A DNA stretch of 64,000 bases from Bradyrhizobium sp. 21 (GTDB taxonomy: Bacteria > Pseudomonadota > Alphaproteobacteria > Rhizobiales > Xanthobacteraceae). The notes below the pieces were generated by a model. It was not told where the DNA came from, searched no databases, and saw nothing but the letters and a program-made list of their open reading frames with translations. Positions 8,449 through 17,345 of this stretch are shown here, piece by piece; position 1 is the stretch's first letter; the number at the start of each line of letters is the position of its first letter. The position numbers and the translations under genes are program-made. Where the stretch lies: NCBI RefSeq assembly GCF_023073335.1, contig NZ_JADPJG010000002.1, forward strand, positions 539,881 through 603,880, read 5' to 3'.

Positions 8449-10002
8449 CTACGCGGCCGCCGGAAAATCCGGATCGGCAATCGCGCCGGCGACGCGGACG
8501 CGGACGCGCAGCGCGTTGCCGGGCAGATAGGCGATCGGCATGTCCTCGACATCGACGGTCTTCAGGCTGTCGCGCGCTGCCCCGGCCTGGACGGCACGGT
8601 CGGCCGCGATGTCGCGCGCCGCCGCGATCGCATCCTCGCGACTGAGGTCGCGGAACACTTGGTCGGCTTCGCCGCTGACCTGGGCGATCGCAGCACCCAC
8701 CGCATTGGCGCAGTCGCCATGCGGCACGCGCACGATCTCGGAAATGCCGGGCAGGCGATCCGGCACCAGGAAGGCGCCGCCGCCGACTGCGAGCAGCGGC
8801 ACCTCGCCGGCTTCGGTCTTCATGCGATCGATGTCCTCTTCGAGCTTGCGCCAGGCATCGCGCAGCGCGGCGTCGATCAGACGCTTGGGCAATTTGGCGA
8901 CGCGAGAGCTGTCGCCGATGTCGGTGAGACCCGCGGCGACCGCGATGTCGGTGGCGGTGAGGCGCGAGCCGCCGAACACCAGCGCGTCCGTTGTCAACCG
9001 GTAGCCGACGCTGAGCGGACCGACGCGAACCGGATCTTCGTCGACATGGCTGCCGCCGCCGAGCCCGATCGACAACAGATCTGGCATGCGGAACAGCGTG
9101 CGGACGCCGCCGACCTCGACCACGGCATTGGCCTCGCGCGGAAAGCCGTGACGAAGCTGGCCGATGTCGCTTGTCGTGCCGCCGACATCGACGACCATGG
9201 CGTCGTCGAGACCGGAGAGGTGCGCGGCGCCGCGCATGGAATTGGTGGCGCCGGAGGCGAAGCTCATCACCGGGAAGGCGGTAGCGATCTCGGCCTGCAT
9301 CACCGTGCCGTCGTTCTGGGTCAGGAACAGCGGCGCATCGATGCCGCTGTCGGAAATTGCCTTGCGGAAGGCCGCGACCGTGGTGATGGCGAGATCGTGC
9401 AGGGAGGCGTTGAGCAGCGCGGCATTCTCGCGTTCGAGCAGGCCGATGCGGCCGAGATCGTGCGACAGCGTCACCGCGACGTCAGGGCAGATGTCTCCGA
9501 GAATCTCGCGCGCGGTCGTCTCGCAGGAGGAATCGAGCGGGGAGAAACTCGAGCACACCGCGACCGAGTGCAGGCCCTTGTCTCTGATTTTTCGCGCGGC
9601 GTCCTTCAGGCCGGCGACGTCGAGCGGCATGAACGGGCGGCCGTCGTAGTCGTGACCGCCCTCCAGCATGAAGATCTCGCCGTTGACGAGCGCGGCGAGG
9701 TCCGCGGGCCAGTCGCAGAACGGCGGCAACGAGGCGCTCGCGGGCATGCCGATGCGGATCGCGGCGATCTTCTGGACGTGGCGGCGCTGCACCACCGCGT
9801 TGATGAAATGCGTGGTGCCGATCACGACCGCATCGACCTTCACCGCGGCGGCCGGCTCGGCGCGCAACGCCCTCAGCGCGTCCAGGATGCCCGAGGTCAC
9901 GTCGGCCGTGGTCGGGCGCTTGACGGAATGGACGACCTTCTCGTCGACGATCAGCACGGCGTCCGTGTTGGTGCCGCCGACATCGATGCCAATGCGTTTC
10001 AT
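8449..10002 (-). CDS. Hydantoinase/oxoprolinase-family protein, short HyuA type
   Basis: HyuA-like subunit of the hydantoinase/oxoprolinase superfamily, 517 residues, thus shorter than the roughly 690-residue HyuA at 52386. It has the N-terminal ATPase-like motif GIDVGGTNTD and the second actin-like motif VDVGGTTSDIG, so ATP-dependent ring opening is the likely chemistry (5-oxoproline, hydantoin or similar). It is the last gene of an eight-gene minus-strand operon, nine bases after the DUF917 gene. HyuA-short/DUF917 neighbours are a known pairing. There is no HyuB subunit here, which separates this system from the one at 52386. Substrate unknown. Confidence 0.88.
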   Translation of the reverse strand: MKRIGIDVGGTNTDAVLIVDEKVVHSVKRPTTADVTSGILDALRALRAEPAAAVKVDAVVIGTTHFINAVVQRRHVQKIAAIRIGMPASASLPPFCDWPADLAALVNGEIFMLEGGHDYDGRPFMPLDVAGLKDAARKIRDKGLHSVAVCSSFSPLDSSCETTAREILGDICPDVAVTLSHDLGRIGLLERENAALLNASLHDLAITTVAAFRKAISDSGIDAPLFLTQNDGTVMQAEIATAFPVMSFASGATNSMRGAAHLSGLDDAMVVDVGGTTSDIGQLRHGFPREANAVVEVGGVRTLFRMPDLLSIGLGGGSHVDEDPVRVGPLSVGYRLTTDALVFGGSRLTATDIAVAAGLTDIGDSSRVAKLPKRLIDAALRDAWRKLEEDIDRMKTEAGEVPLLAVGGGAFLVPDRLPGISEIVRVPHGDCANAVGAAIAQVSGEADQVFRDLSREDAIAAARDIAADRAVQAGAARDSLKTVDVEDMPIAYLPGNALRVRVRVAGAIADPDFPAAA

Positions 10003-10011
10003 GGGGGGATC

Positions 10012-11118
10012 TTAAGCTCCAGCCGCAGCGGGCGCGAAGAGGGAACGGAAGTCGAGGTCGTAGCCGAAGGCGCGGGGGCCGACGAATTCGAGGCCGCGCG
10101 GGCTGGTCAGCACCGGCGGCGCGGGTAGCGCCACCACGGTGACGCGCTGGCCATAGCGTACGGTCTCGGTGCCGACGCCGTGGCCGTTGACGCTGTCGAG
10201 CACGCAGATCAGGTCGGGCGACGTCGCGATCGCCTCCTCGCCCCGCCAGGCCACGATCCATTCGTTCTGGAACGAGAGCTTGAGCCGATTGCCGCGATCG
10301 GCGTCGCTGCCTTCGATCATCGCCGAGCCGCGCAAAAATCCTTCCGTCGTGCGCCGGGCCACGTCGACGATCTTGCCGGTAAACAGCTTCTTGCCACCTT
10401 CGGTCGAAAGCAGTGCGGCGATCGGATCCTCGTGACGACGATTGGCCTCCTGCACGGCGCGTCCGATGCAGATGGCTTTTGTGGTGGTGAAGTGTATGCC
10501 CCAGTCCTTTACCTCGCGTCCTGTGCGCGGCGCCTTGCTGGTGGAGGCGATCGAGCCCATCTCGACGCAGATCTTGCGGCTCGCCCGCTCCATCCACTTC
10601 CAGCTCGGCACCTTCGTCACCACCGCCTCGATGCCGCGGGGATCGTACAGCGTGCAGGGATAGGGCCGCAGGTCCCCGATCGCGACCGACGTCATCTGCG
10701 CCTCGGGGAAGGCGCGGCCCATACAGTCCGCGTCGACAACGGGGATGCCGAGATGAGCGGCCGCCATCAGCGCCTGAACGCCGTTGCCGCCGCCGATCTC
10801 TACCGACATCACGGCGCGAAACTTGATCCCGTTGATCTCCTCCTGCATGCGAACTGCGCGCGCGATGTTACGGCTGTCGGCGAGACGTTCCTGTCCGACC
10901 AGCGGCGCGCCCATGTTGGAGACCACCGCGACCCAGTCGTCGTCGTCGAGGTCGAGCGGCGACATCAAGTGCACGCGGTGGCCCTCGGCATAGAGCCGGC
11001 GCAGATTGAGCAGGCCGAGATAGGGACTGCCGCCGCCGCCGGTGCCGAGGATCCAGGCGCCGACCGCGAGCGCTTCGATCTCCTCGAGGCTGATCGTCTT
11101 CAATTCCGCCTTGCTCAC
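10012..11118 (-). CDS. DUF917-family protein (thiohydantoin desulfurase-like)
   Basis: DUF917 protein, 368 residues, recognised by the N-terminal glycine-rich ILGTGGGGSPYLG and the VVSNMGAP segment. The Pfam family has been renamed after an S-methyl thiohydantoin desulfurase, but a specific activity cannot be read from this sequence. The start is GTG 11118, which overlaps the AroM stop (GTGA) and gives MSKAELK; the open frame beyond it belongs to the upstream gene. Its position between AroM and HyuA suggests a ring- or sulfur-handling step in the same pathway. Confidence 0.85.
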   Translation of the reverse strand: MSKAELKTISLEEIEALAVGAWILGTGGGGSPYLGLLNLRRLYAEGHRVHLMSPLDLDDDDWVAVVSNMGAPLVGQERLADSRNIARAVRMQEEINGIKFRAVMSVEIGGGNGVQALMAAAHLGIPVVDADCMGRAFPEAQMTSVAIGDLRPYPCTLYDPRGIEAVVTKVPSWKWMERASRKICVEMGSIASTSKAPRTGREVKDWGIHFTTTKAICIGRAVQEANRRHEDPIAALLSTEGGKKLFTGKIVDVARRTTEGFLRGSAMIEGSDADRGNRLKLSFQNEWIVAWRGEEAIATSPDLICVLDSVNGHGVGTETVRYGQRVTVVALPAPPVLTSPRGLEFVGPRAFGYDLDFRSLFAPAAAGA

Positions 11119-11801
11119 GACACCAACTCCTCGACGATGCGGGCCGCGGCGGCAATGCCGAGGATCACCGGGCCGGGAAAGGCCGTGCGCACGCGCGCCT
11201 TGTTGGCGCTGGTGTAGCTGATGCAATCCATCACCACGAGATCGGGTTCGAGGTCGGCCATCGTGCGCGCGGCCTCGTCGACCGCGGCCTCGTTCGAGCC
11301 GGGTCGGAGCGTGATGCCGACCACCTCGACGCCCTCGCGCTGCCACTTCTTGTCGATCAGCGCGGTCTGCTCGGCGAGGGGCGAGAACACGCCGAGCCGG
11401 CCCCTCGGCAGCACGGCCTCTACGAGATTGTGCAGGATGGCGGAAGGCAGGATGACGAGGCCATCGGCGGCGAGATTGGGAAATCTGCCCGTGCAGGCCA
11501 TCAGCGTCACGCCGACGCCCTCGTGCTTGAAGCGAATGATCTGCTGGCTCGCCCGGCGCTCCACTTCCTTCTTGCTGATGGTGACGCCGTCGCCGTTCGG
11601 CAGCAGCGTGAACAGCGTGTCGTATCCGTCCATCGGGGGAATGGCGTCGATCTCGGCGCGGCTCATGCCGTCGAGCGCGCCGCGCAGCTCGATCTGGATG
11701 CCCGGCGACAACACGGTCGCGATCTCGGTCACAACGCCGGGGCGCGGGCTCTGGCCGATCACGACGACCCCGATGCGCTGGTGCTTCAATGGCATGTTCA
11801 T
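11115..11801 (-). CDS. AroM-family protein (Asp/Glu racemase-like fold)
   Basis: 228-residue AroM family member. It starts with QRIGVVVIGQSPRPGVV and shows the two Cys-centred segments expected of the Asp/Glu/hydantoin racemase fold: LMACTGRFP (about residue 120) and VVMDCISYT (about residue 190). AroM of E. coli has no settled function. In this operon a racemase or isomerase role on a hydantoin-like substrate is a reasonable inference, not shown. It is seven bases downstream of the ATPase gene and overlaps the DUF917 gene by four bases. Confidence 0.85.
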   Translation of the reverse strand: MNMPLKHQRIGVVVIGQSPRPGVVTEIATVLSPGIQIELRGALDGMSRAEIDAIPPMDGYDTLFTLLPNGDGVTISKKEVERRASQQIIRFKHEGVGVTLMACTGRFPNLAADGLVILPSAILHNLVEAVLPRGRLGVFSPLAEQTALIDKKWQREGVEVVGITLRPGSNEAAVDEAARTMADLEPDLVVMDCISYTSANKARVRTAFPGPVILGIAAAARIVEELVS

Positions 11802-11808
11802 GTCTGGT

Positions 11809-12909
11809 CTAGTCCTTCAAGACGACGAGGTCGGCCGGCGTCCAGTCGAGCGTGACATCGTTGCCGGGAACGAACAGGCGGCTCGTGCCTGCATTGGGCT
11901 GTTGCACGAGGACGCGATGGCCCCCCTCGAGGGTGATGCGGTAGAGCACCGCGCCGCCGAGGAAGTTGGTGTTCTCGACGATGCCGTGCGCGCAGCTGCC
12001 GGTTGCGGTGGCGGTTGCCGTGGCGGCATCGGCGCGCGGCGAGAGGCAGATCTTTTCGGGTCGCAGCGCCACCGAGAGAATGCCGGTGCCTTGGATGTCC
12101 GGGGAGCGCGGCAGCGCCAGGATCAGATCTTTGCCGACGTCGATAGCGGAAGCCATCGTGTTCGTCGTCGTGCGCTCGCCGCGAAAGATGTTGGTGTCGC
12201 CGATGAAGTCGGCGACGAAGCGCGTCGTCGGCTGGTTGTAGATCTCGGCGGGCGTTCCGATCTGCTCGACGCGACCGCCGTTCATCACGGCGATGCGGTC
12301 GGACATCGCGAGCGCCTCTTCCTGGTCGTGGGTGACGAACACCAGGGTCAGGCCGAGCTTCTTCTGGAGCTGCTTGAGCTCGAACTGCATCTGCTGGCGC
12401 AGCTTCTTGTCCAGTGCGCCGAGCGGCTCGTCGCAGAGCAGGACGCGCGGGGCGATGACGATGGCCCGCGCGAGCGCCACGCGCTGCTGCTGGCCGCCGG
12501 AGAGGTGGGCGGGGCGGCGCTCTTCGAGGCCGGACAGCTCGACCATCGCCAGCGCCGCCTTCACCTTCGTCGCTATGGTGGCCTTGTCCAATCCGCGCAT
12601 GCGCAGGCCGAAGGCGACGTTCTCGGCGACGGTCCGATGCGGGAACAGCGCGTAGTTCTGGAACACCATGCCCATGTCGCGCTTGTGCGCGGGAACATGG
12701 GTGATGTCGGCGCCGTCGACGCGGATCGCCCCCGCGCTCGGAATCTCGAAGCCGGCGATCATGCGCAGCGTCGTTGTCTTGCCGCAGCCGGACGGGCCGA
12801 GCAGGGAGAAGAATTCGCCCTGCCTGATGTCCATGGCGACCGCGTCGACCGCGCGCACGCCCCCGTCATAGACCTTGCTGACGCCGGCGATCTCGATCGA
12901 TGCGCTCAT
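11809..12909 (-). CDS. Spermidine/putrescine-type ABC transporter ATPase (PotA-like)
   Basis: ATPase of the minus-strand importer, 366 residues. Walker [11 protein letters not shown], signature LSGGQQQR, Walker [13 protein letters not shown] and switch His in [10 protein letters not shown] are intact. The C-terminal TOBE regulatory domain (about residues 270-366) is typical of PotA/FbpC proteins. The ATG at 12909 overlaps the binding-protein stop (ATGA). In-frame extension upstream would run into that gene. It powers import by the two permeases at 13994 and 14869. Confidence 0.94.
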   Translation of the reverse strand: MSASIEIAGVSKVYDGGVRAVDAVAMDIRQGEFFSLLGPSGCGKTTTLRMIAGFEIPSAGAIRVDGADITHVPAHKRDMGMVFQNYALFPHRTVAENVAFGLRMRGLDKATIATKVKAALAMVELSGLEERRPAHLSGGQQQRVALARAIVIAPRVLLCDEPLGALDKKLRQQMQFELKQLQKKLGLTLVFVTHDQEEALAMSDRIAVMNGGRVEQIGTPAEIYNQPTTRFVADFIGDTNIFRGERTTTNTMASAIDVGKDLILALPRSPDIQGTGILSVALRPEKICLSPRADAATATATATGSCAHGIVENTNFLGGAVLYRITLEGGHRVLVQQPNAGTSRLFVPGNDVTLDWTPADLVVLKD

Positions 12910-13964
12910 GCGCGGAAGATCCGATTGACGCGCTGGTCGATCTCGTCCTTGCGCTCGTTGTACCACTTCCAGTCGACCTGGATCAGCTTCGAGACCTTCT
13001 CGGGCGTGGTGAGCAGCTTGGCGTCATACTTGGCGTCGAGCTTCACCTTTTTGTTGGCCGGCGAGTACCACACGGTTTCGGCAAGGCGCTTCTGCACGTC
13101 CGGCCGCAGCATGTAGTTCACATAGGCGTTGGCGAGCTCCTTCATCTTGCTGCCGGGCGTGATGGTCAGGACCTGCTCCAGCGACAGCACGCCTTCGCTC
13201 GGCGAGACGAAGTCGGTCGGCTGGTTCTGGCCGTCATAGCGGTAGATGCCGGAATCGTGGATGACGCAGAGGCCGACTTCGCCCGACAGCAGCATCTTCT
13301 CCATCGCGCCGGTGAAATCGACGATCTTGATCGGCTTCAGCTTCTCCAGCGCCATATAGGCTGCATCGAGATCGGTCTGGCCCTTGCCGAACAGCGTGCC
13401 GCACATCATCAGGAACGCCTGGCCGAGGCTGTTGACCGGGATGACATAGCCACCGCGGACACCGTTGTATTTCGCGTCCCACAGCTCCTTCCAGGAACTG
13501 ATGCCGCCATAGCCCTTGTCGGTGCGCATGCCGAGGCCGATGGCGCTGGTGAAGATCGAGACGCCGACGATCTTGTCGCTGATGGCGTAGGGATAGACGT
13601 CGGCGAGGTTGGGCACCAGCTTTGGATCGATCTTGGGCTCGATCAGGCCCATTTCGGCCGCGGCCCACTGCTCGTTGGAGTTGGTGTGCATCACGTCGTA
13701 GATCGGTGCGGAGCGCGAGCTCGCCTGGAGCTTCGGCAGATAAGGGAAGGCGGAATCAATCTGGAGCTTGCACTTGAACTCACTCTCGAAGGCGGGGCCG
13801 ATCTCGGCCTTCATGATCTCGCCCCACTTGCCGCCCCAGCCGGTGATGCGCAGCGTCGGATCGTCGGCGCGGGCGACGTAGGGCGCGGCGATCGTGCCGA
13901 TGCCGAGCGAGGCGCTCGCGGTCAGAAAGCGGCGGCGGCTGAGCGATCCCAGAGCTTTCATCAT
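12906..13964 (-). CDS. PotD-like periplasmic substrate-binding protein, Tat-exported
   Basis: 352-residue solute-binding protein of the spermidine/putrescine-like class. The N-terminus carries a twin-arginine motif (SRRRFLTA) and a cleavable hydrophobic stretch ending ARA at about residue 33, so export folded by Tat is likely. The mature part begins [16 protein letters not shown]. PotD-class proteins bind many small amines and amino acids, so polyamine specificity should not be assumed; the downstream enzymes suggest a hydantoin-like or amino-acid derivative. It lies 29 bases after the second permease gene. Confidence 0.9.
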   Translation of the reverse strand: MMKALGSLSRRRFLTASASLGIGTIAAPYVARADDPTLRITGWGGKWGEIMKAEIGPAFESEFKCKLQIDSAFPYLPKLQASSRSAPIYDVMHTNSNEQWAAAEMGLIEPKIDPKLVPNLADVYPYAISDKIVGVSIFTSAIGLGMRTDKGYGGISSWKELWDAKYNGVRGGYVIPVNSLGQAFLMMCGTLFGKGQTDLDAAYMALEKLKPIKIVDFTGAMEKMLLSGEVGLCVIHDSGIYRYDGQNQPTDFVSPSEGVLSLEQVLTITPGSKMKELANAYVNYMLRPDVQKRLAETVWYSPANKKVKLDAKYDAKLLTTPEKVSKLIQVDWKWYNERKDEIDQRVNRIFRA

Positions 13965-13993
13965 GTCTCGAATCCTTAGGTTACAATGAGCGT

Positions 13994-14863
13994 TTACAAT
14001 TTGACGTAGGAGCGTAAGCCCACCGTGCGGTCGAGCCCGATGACCACGACAAAGGCGAGCACGATCGAGACGACGGACGCAGCACCGATGGTGCCGTCCA
14101 GATCGAACTTGAGATAGTTGAACAGCGTGACCGGCAGCGTCTCGTTGCCCGGGCTGACCAGGAACAGCGAGACGGGGAACTGGTCGAAGGAGACGATGAA
14201 GGCAAAGATCGCGCCCGCGAGCACGCCGGGCTTGATCAGCGGCAGCGTCACCTCGAAGAAGGTGCGCAACGGGCTGGCGCCGAGATTCTGTGCGGCTTCT
14301 TCCAGCCGCGTGTCGAAATTATGCAGCACCGCGAGCGTCGTGCGCACCACATAAGGCAGCGTCACCAGCGTGTGGCCGGCAACCAGGCCCCAGGTCGGCC
14401 GTCCCACGTCGAGCAGCACATAGGTCTGGAACAGTGCAAGCCCGGTCAGGATCGCCGGCAGCATCAAAGGCGAAAGCATGGTCGCCACGATCAGGCGTGT
14501 ACCCGGCAGGTTGCCGCGCGCCAGCGCCAGCGCCGCGGAGGCACCGAGCAGCGTTGCCGACACCGTGGTGAGCACCGCGACCTCCAGGCTGAACCAGAGC
14601 GCCTGCATGAAGTCGCGCGAGGCGAAGAACTTTTCGAACCAGCGCAAGGACACGCCGACCGGCGGAAACTGGATGAAGGGCGTCGGATTGAGGGCGAACA
14701 CGACGACGACCGCGATCGGCGCCAGCAGGAAGACAAGGATGGCGATGTTGATCGCGAGATAGAGGTAACGGCCGTAGTGCCTGACGCGTCCGCTGGTGCG
14801 CGCGGGCGCCGCCTGCCGGACCGTGGCGTGCAATGGGCTGTGCGAGGCGGTGGTTTGCATCAT
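13994..14863 (-). CDS. ABC transporter permease (PotC-like)
   Basis: 289-residue inner-membrane permease with six predicted helices; the first is at about residues 35-55 (LAINIAILVFLLAPIAVVVV). The EAA loop is visible as EEAAQNLGASPLRTFFEVTLP. The ATG at 14863 is preferred (MMQTTASH); the frame extends upstream only through the other permease gene. It is six bases from the PotB-like stop and forms the heterodimeric channel with it. Confidence 0.92.
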   Translation of the reverse strand: MMQTTASHSPLHATVRQAAPARTSGRVRHYGRYLYLAINIAILVFLLAPIAVVVVFALNPTPFIQFPPVGVSLRWFEKFFASRDFMQALWFSLEVAVLTTVSATLLGASAALALARGNLPGTRLIVATMLSPLMLPAILTGLALFQTYVLLDVGRPTWGLVAGHTLVTLPYVVRTTLAVLHNFDTRLEEAAQNLGASPLRTFFEVTLPLIKPGVLAGAIFAFIVSFDQFPVSLFLVSPGNETLPVTLFNYLKFDLDGTIGAASVVSIVLAFVVVIGLDRTVGLRSYVKL

Positions 14864-14868
14864 CGGCC

Positions 14869-15744
14869 TCACTGCAAATCGTGCTGGCCGGAGACGAGGC
14901 CGAGCGCGCGGTTGTAGGCGACGACGAGCAGAAGCGAGATCATCAGCAGGACGATGCCGAGCGCGGCCGCGAAGCCGACATTGAAGTTCGCCGAGATCTG
15001 CTGATAGATCAGGATCGGCAGCGTCATGATCTGGAAGCCGCCGAGCAGGATCGGCGTGACATAGGCGCTGATCGCGAGCGCAAACACCAGAAGCGAGCCG
15101 GCGAGGATGCCGGGCAGGCTGAGCGGCAGCGTCACCTCGAGGAAGGCGCGCAAGGGGCTGGCGCCGAGATTTTCCGCAGCCTGCTCCAGCCGCTCGTCGA
15201 TGCGGCCGATCACGCCTGTCAGCGTCAGCACCATGAAGGGAACGTAGATGTGCACGAGCCCGACCACGATGCCGGTCTCGGTGTACATCAGCTTCAGGGG
15301 CTGGCTGATGAGGCCGAGTGAGATCAGCGTCTGATTGATCACGCCCCTGTCGGAGAGCAACGTCATCCACGCGAAGGTACGTACCACGATGCCGGTCAGC
15401 ATCGGCGCCAGCACCGCCATCAGCAGCAGCGCGTGCCCGGCGCGGCTTTTGATGCGCGCCATCCAATGCGCCAGCGGATAGCCGATCGCGAGCGCAACCA
15501 GTGTGGTGACGAGCCCGATCCGGATCGTGGTCCAGATCACCTCGAGATAAAAGGGATCGCCGATCATGCGGGCGTAGTGACGCGTGGTGAACGCGACCTT
15601 CGGCGCCACCACCGGATTGCCGGTGAGAATGCTCATCAGCGCCATCAGCCCGATCGGCAGGAAGAAGAACAAGGCAAACAGCAGCGCGCCCGGCAGAATG
15701 AACAGCGCAAGGCCATTGGGACGCTGGGCGGCTGCGCTGCTCAT
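14869..15744 (-). CDS. ABC transporter permease (PotB-like)
   Basis: 291-residue permease. The first membrane helix is at residues 12-33 (FILPGALLFALFFFLPIG), and the EAA loop reads EQAAENLGASPLRAFLEVTLP, matching that of its partner. The ATG overlaps the IclR stop codon (ATGA), so the transporter is translated directly behind its probable regulator. With the PotC-like permease, PotA-like ATPase and PotD-like binding protein it makes a complete importer. Confidence 0.92.
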   Translation of the reverse strand: MSSAAAQRPNGLALFILPGALLFALFFFLPIGLMALMSILTGNPVVAPKVAFTTRHYARMIGDPFYLEVIWTTIRIGLVTTLVALAIGYPLAHWMARIKSRAGHALLLMAVLAPMLTGIVVRTFAWMTLLSDRGVINQTLISLGLISQPLKLMYTETGIVVGLVHIYVPFMVLTLTGVIGRIDERLEQAAENLGASPLRAFLEVTLPLSLPGILAGSLLVFALAISAYVTPILLGGFQIMTLPILIYQQISANFNVGFAAALGIVLLMISLLLVVAYNRALGLVSGQHDLQ

Positions 15745-16523
15745 CGCGTCCCGGTCTGAACGCGGGTTGCGGGCTGGTCGATCGGATCGCCGGTCATCCG
15801 CCTGAGCTTTGTGGCCATCGCCACCAACTCGCGGCGGACATTGGCGCGCTCGGCTGCGGTGGTTGCCTGCACCGAATAGGATACCGCGATCCCGATCATC
15901 TCACCGGTTTCGCCGCTCTTCAGTGCAAAGCCTTGCGAGCCCACGCCCTCGATCGATTCGTCGGCCGCCTCGGACACGCCGGTGCGGCGAATCTCGTCGA
16001 GGCGCGCCATCAGCTGCTTGAAGCTTTGCGGCGAGTTGCGCGGCAACTTTGGATAGGTCGCGGGTAGCCGCGCGCGAACGTCCTCGTCGGACAGGCGCGC
16101 GAGCATGGCGCGGCCGTTCGAGGTGGCGGGCGCCGGCGTCCGCTGGCCCGGCGGATTGACGACGCGCAAGGGATTCGAGCCCGGAACGATCCTGAGCACG
16201 ACCTGCTCGTAGCCGTCGAGCACGGCGATGTAGCCGGTGTGACCGGTGCGCGCGCAGACCTCGCGCAGCTCGCGCTCGGCCGTGCTGATGAGATCGTCAT
16301 GGGCGCGGTGCAGGCGGCCGAGCTCGAAGGTGAGGAGACCCGGCCGGTAGCGGCGGGTGTGCGGATCCTGCTCAAGCAGGCCGCAATCGCGCAAAGAGCG
16401 CAGCAGGCGCGAGGTCGAGCTCTTCGGCTTGCCCGTCAGCGCCATCACGTCCGCGAACGACAGGTCGGGCCGCGCGCTGGAAAAGCAGTGCAGGATCTCG
16501 ATGGCGTTGGTGAGTGCACTCAT
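15741..16523 (-). CDS. IclR-family transcriptional regulator
   Basis: 260-residue IclR-family regulator: N-terminal winged helix (about residues 1-65, with FADVMALTGKPKSSTSRLLRSL as recognition region) and C-terminal effector domain (about 75-250). ATG 16523 gives the normal family start; the open frame before it (to 16580) is the promoter region. It is the first gene of the eight-gene transporter/hydantoinase operon and overlaps the next gene by four bases, so it is likely autoregulated. The effector is probably the imported compound or a breakdown product. Confidence 0.92.
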   Translation of the reverse strand: MSALTNAIEILHCFSSARPDLSFADVMALTGKPKSSTSRLLRSLRDCGLLEQDPHTRRYRPGLLTFELGRLHRAHDDLISTAERELREVCARTGHTGYIAVLDGYEQVVLRIVPGSNPLRVVNPPGQRTPAPATSNGRAMLARLSDEDVRARLPATYPKLPRNSPQSFKQLMARLDEIRRTGVSEAADESIEGVGSQGFALKSGETGEMIGIAVSYSVQATTAAERANVRRELVAMATKLRRMTGDPIDQPATRVQTGTR

Positions 16524-16553
16524 GAAGGCCGCTCTGGGCGTTGGTCCAAGGAA

Positions 16554-16570
16554 GTTCCAAATTTCGGAAC
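16554..16570. promoter_or_regulatory. Putative IclR operator
   Basis: GTTCC (16554-16558) and GGAAC (16566-16570) form an inverted repeat with a seven-base spacer, 31 bases upstream of the iclR-like start codon. Short palindromes of this kind are usual IclR-family targets. The assignment is from position only. Confidence 0.45.
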
Positions 16571-16681
16571 CTTGTCCCAAATTCTAAGCCTGGCGCGGAA
16601 ACGGGCAAGCGGAAATTTCGCGCAGGCTGGCGCCCGATTGCGCAGCTGCGACGGAAGGTCGCTTGCCATGTTTTTTAAGAA

Positions 16682-16709
16682 CGGCGCACCGCGGTTGGGC
16701 GGTGCGCCG
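16682..16709 (-). terminator. Terminator hairpin after the dioxygenase/hydrolase operon
   Basis: CGGCGCACCG and CGGTGCGCCG are perfect ten-base inverted arms around an eight-base loop, nine bases past the hydrolase stop. Read on the minus strand, the stem is followed by TTCTTAAAAAAC, a poor U-tract, so termination efficiency is uncertain. Confidence 0.6.
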
Positions 16710-16718
16710 CTTCAGGGA

Positions 16719-17345
16719 TCAGGCCGCCTCGGCGGCGACGTTGCCAATCCAGTCGCGGGCGAGCGTCACATCGGCTTGCGACAATTGATGGCCCGCCGGC
16801 AGGACCTTGTGGTCGACACGTGCACCCGCTTTGGACAGCAGCGCCGCAAGTTGCGACGAGTTGCTTGCCGGCACGATCGGGTCGGCTTGCCCGGACAGCA
16901 GCAGAACCGGTTTGCCGCCAAGCTCCGCCTTGGGAGGATCCGACAGCGGCACCATTGCGCGCAGCAGGATTGCGCCTGCAAGTACGTCTGGCCTAAGCAG
17001 CAACAGCGCGGCTGCAATGTTGGCGCCGTTGGAAAAGCCGACCGCAACGGGCGCGGCGATGCCGTATCGCTGCCGCGCCTCCGCGACGAAGTCGCCGAGC
17101 TCGAGCGCGCGGCGGCGAACGTCCTCCTCGTCGAACACGCCCTCGGCGAGACGGCGGAAGAAACGCGGCATGCCGTGTTCGAGCACGCGTCCGCGCGGCG
17201 AGAGCAGGGCGGAGCCCGGCGAGATCATCTTGCCGAGCCCGAGCAGGTCGTTCTCGTCGCCGCCGGTGCCGTGCAGCAAAAGCAGTGGAGCCGAGCCCGC
17301 ATCGCGCGCGGGCTCGAAACGATGGATGAATGCGCTCTCGGTCAC
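16719..17345 (-). CDS. Alpha/beta hydrolase, carboxylesterase type (MhqD-like)
   Basis: 208-residue serine hydrolase of the phospholipase/carboxylesterase family. The oxyanion region is LLHGTGGDENDL, the nucleophile Ser is in VGFSNGAN, the acid Asp is in GQADPIVP and the His is in PAGHQLS. The GTG at 17345 overlaps the dioxygenase stop (GTGA). Adjacent MhqO/MhqD-type pairs are known from quinone-responsive operons, where they help clear hydroquinone or catechol compounds. The substrate here is inferred only. Confidence 0.88.
   Translation of the reverse strand: MTESAFIHRFEPARDAGSAPLLLLHGTGGDENDLLGLGKMISPGSALLSPRGRVLEHGMPRFFRRLAEGVFDEEDVRRRALELGDFVAEARQRYGIAAPVAVGFSNGANIAAALLLLRPDVLAGAILLRAMVPLSDPPKAELGGKPVLLLSGQADPIVPASNSSQLAALLSKAGARVDHKVLPAGHQLSQADVTLARDWIGNVAAEAA

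Noticed and set aside
8344..10128. Long plus-strand open frame (594 codons) opposite the short HyuA gene
   Set aside because: It is low-complexity Arg/Asp/Ala/Gly-rich, has no family motif, and mirrors a clear hydantoinase on the other strand. It is a GC-rich antisense shadow.
11221..13116. 631-codon plus-strand frame across the AroM, ATPase and binding-protein genes
   Set aside because: It spans several real genes on the other strand, with no domain or RBS. Shadow frame.
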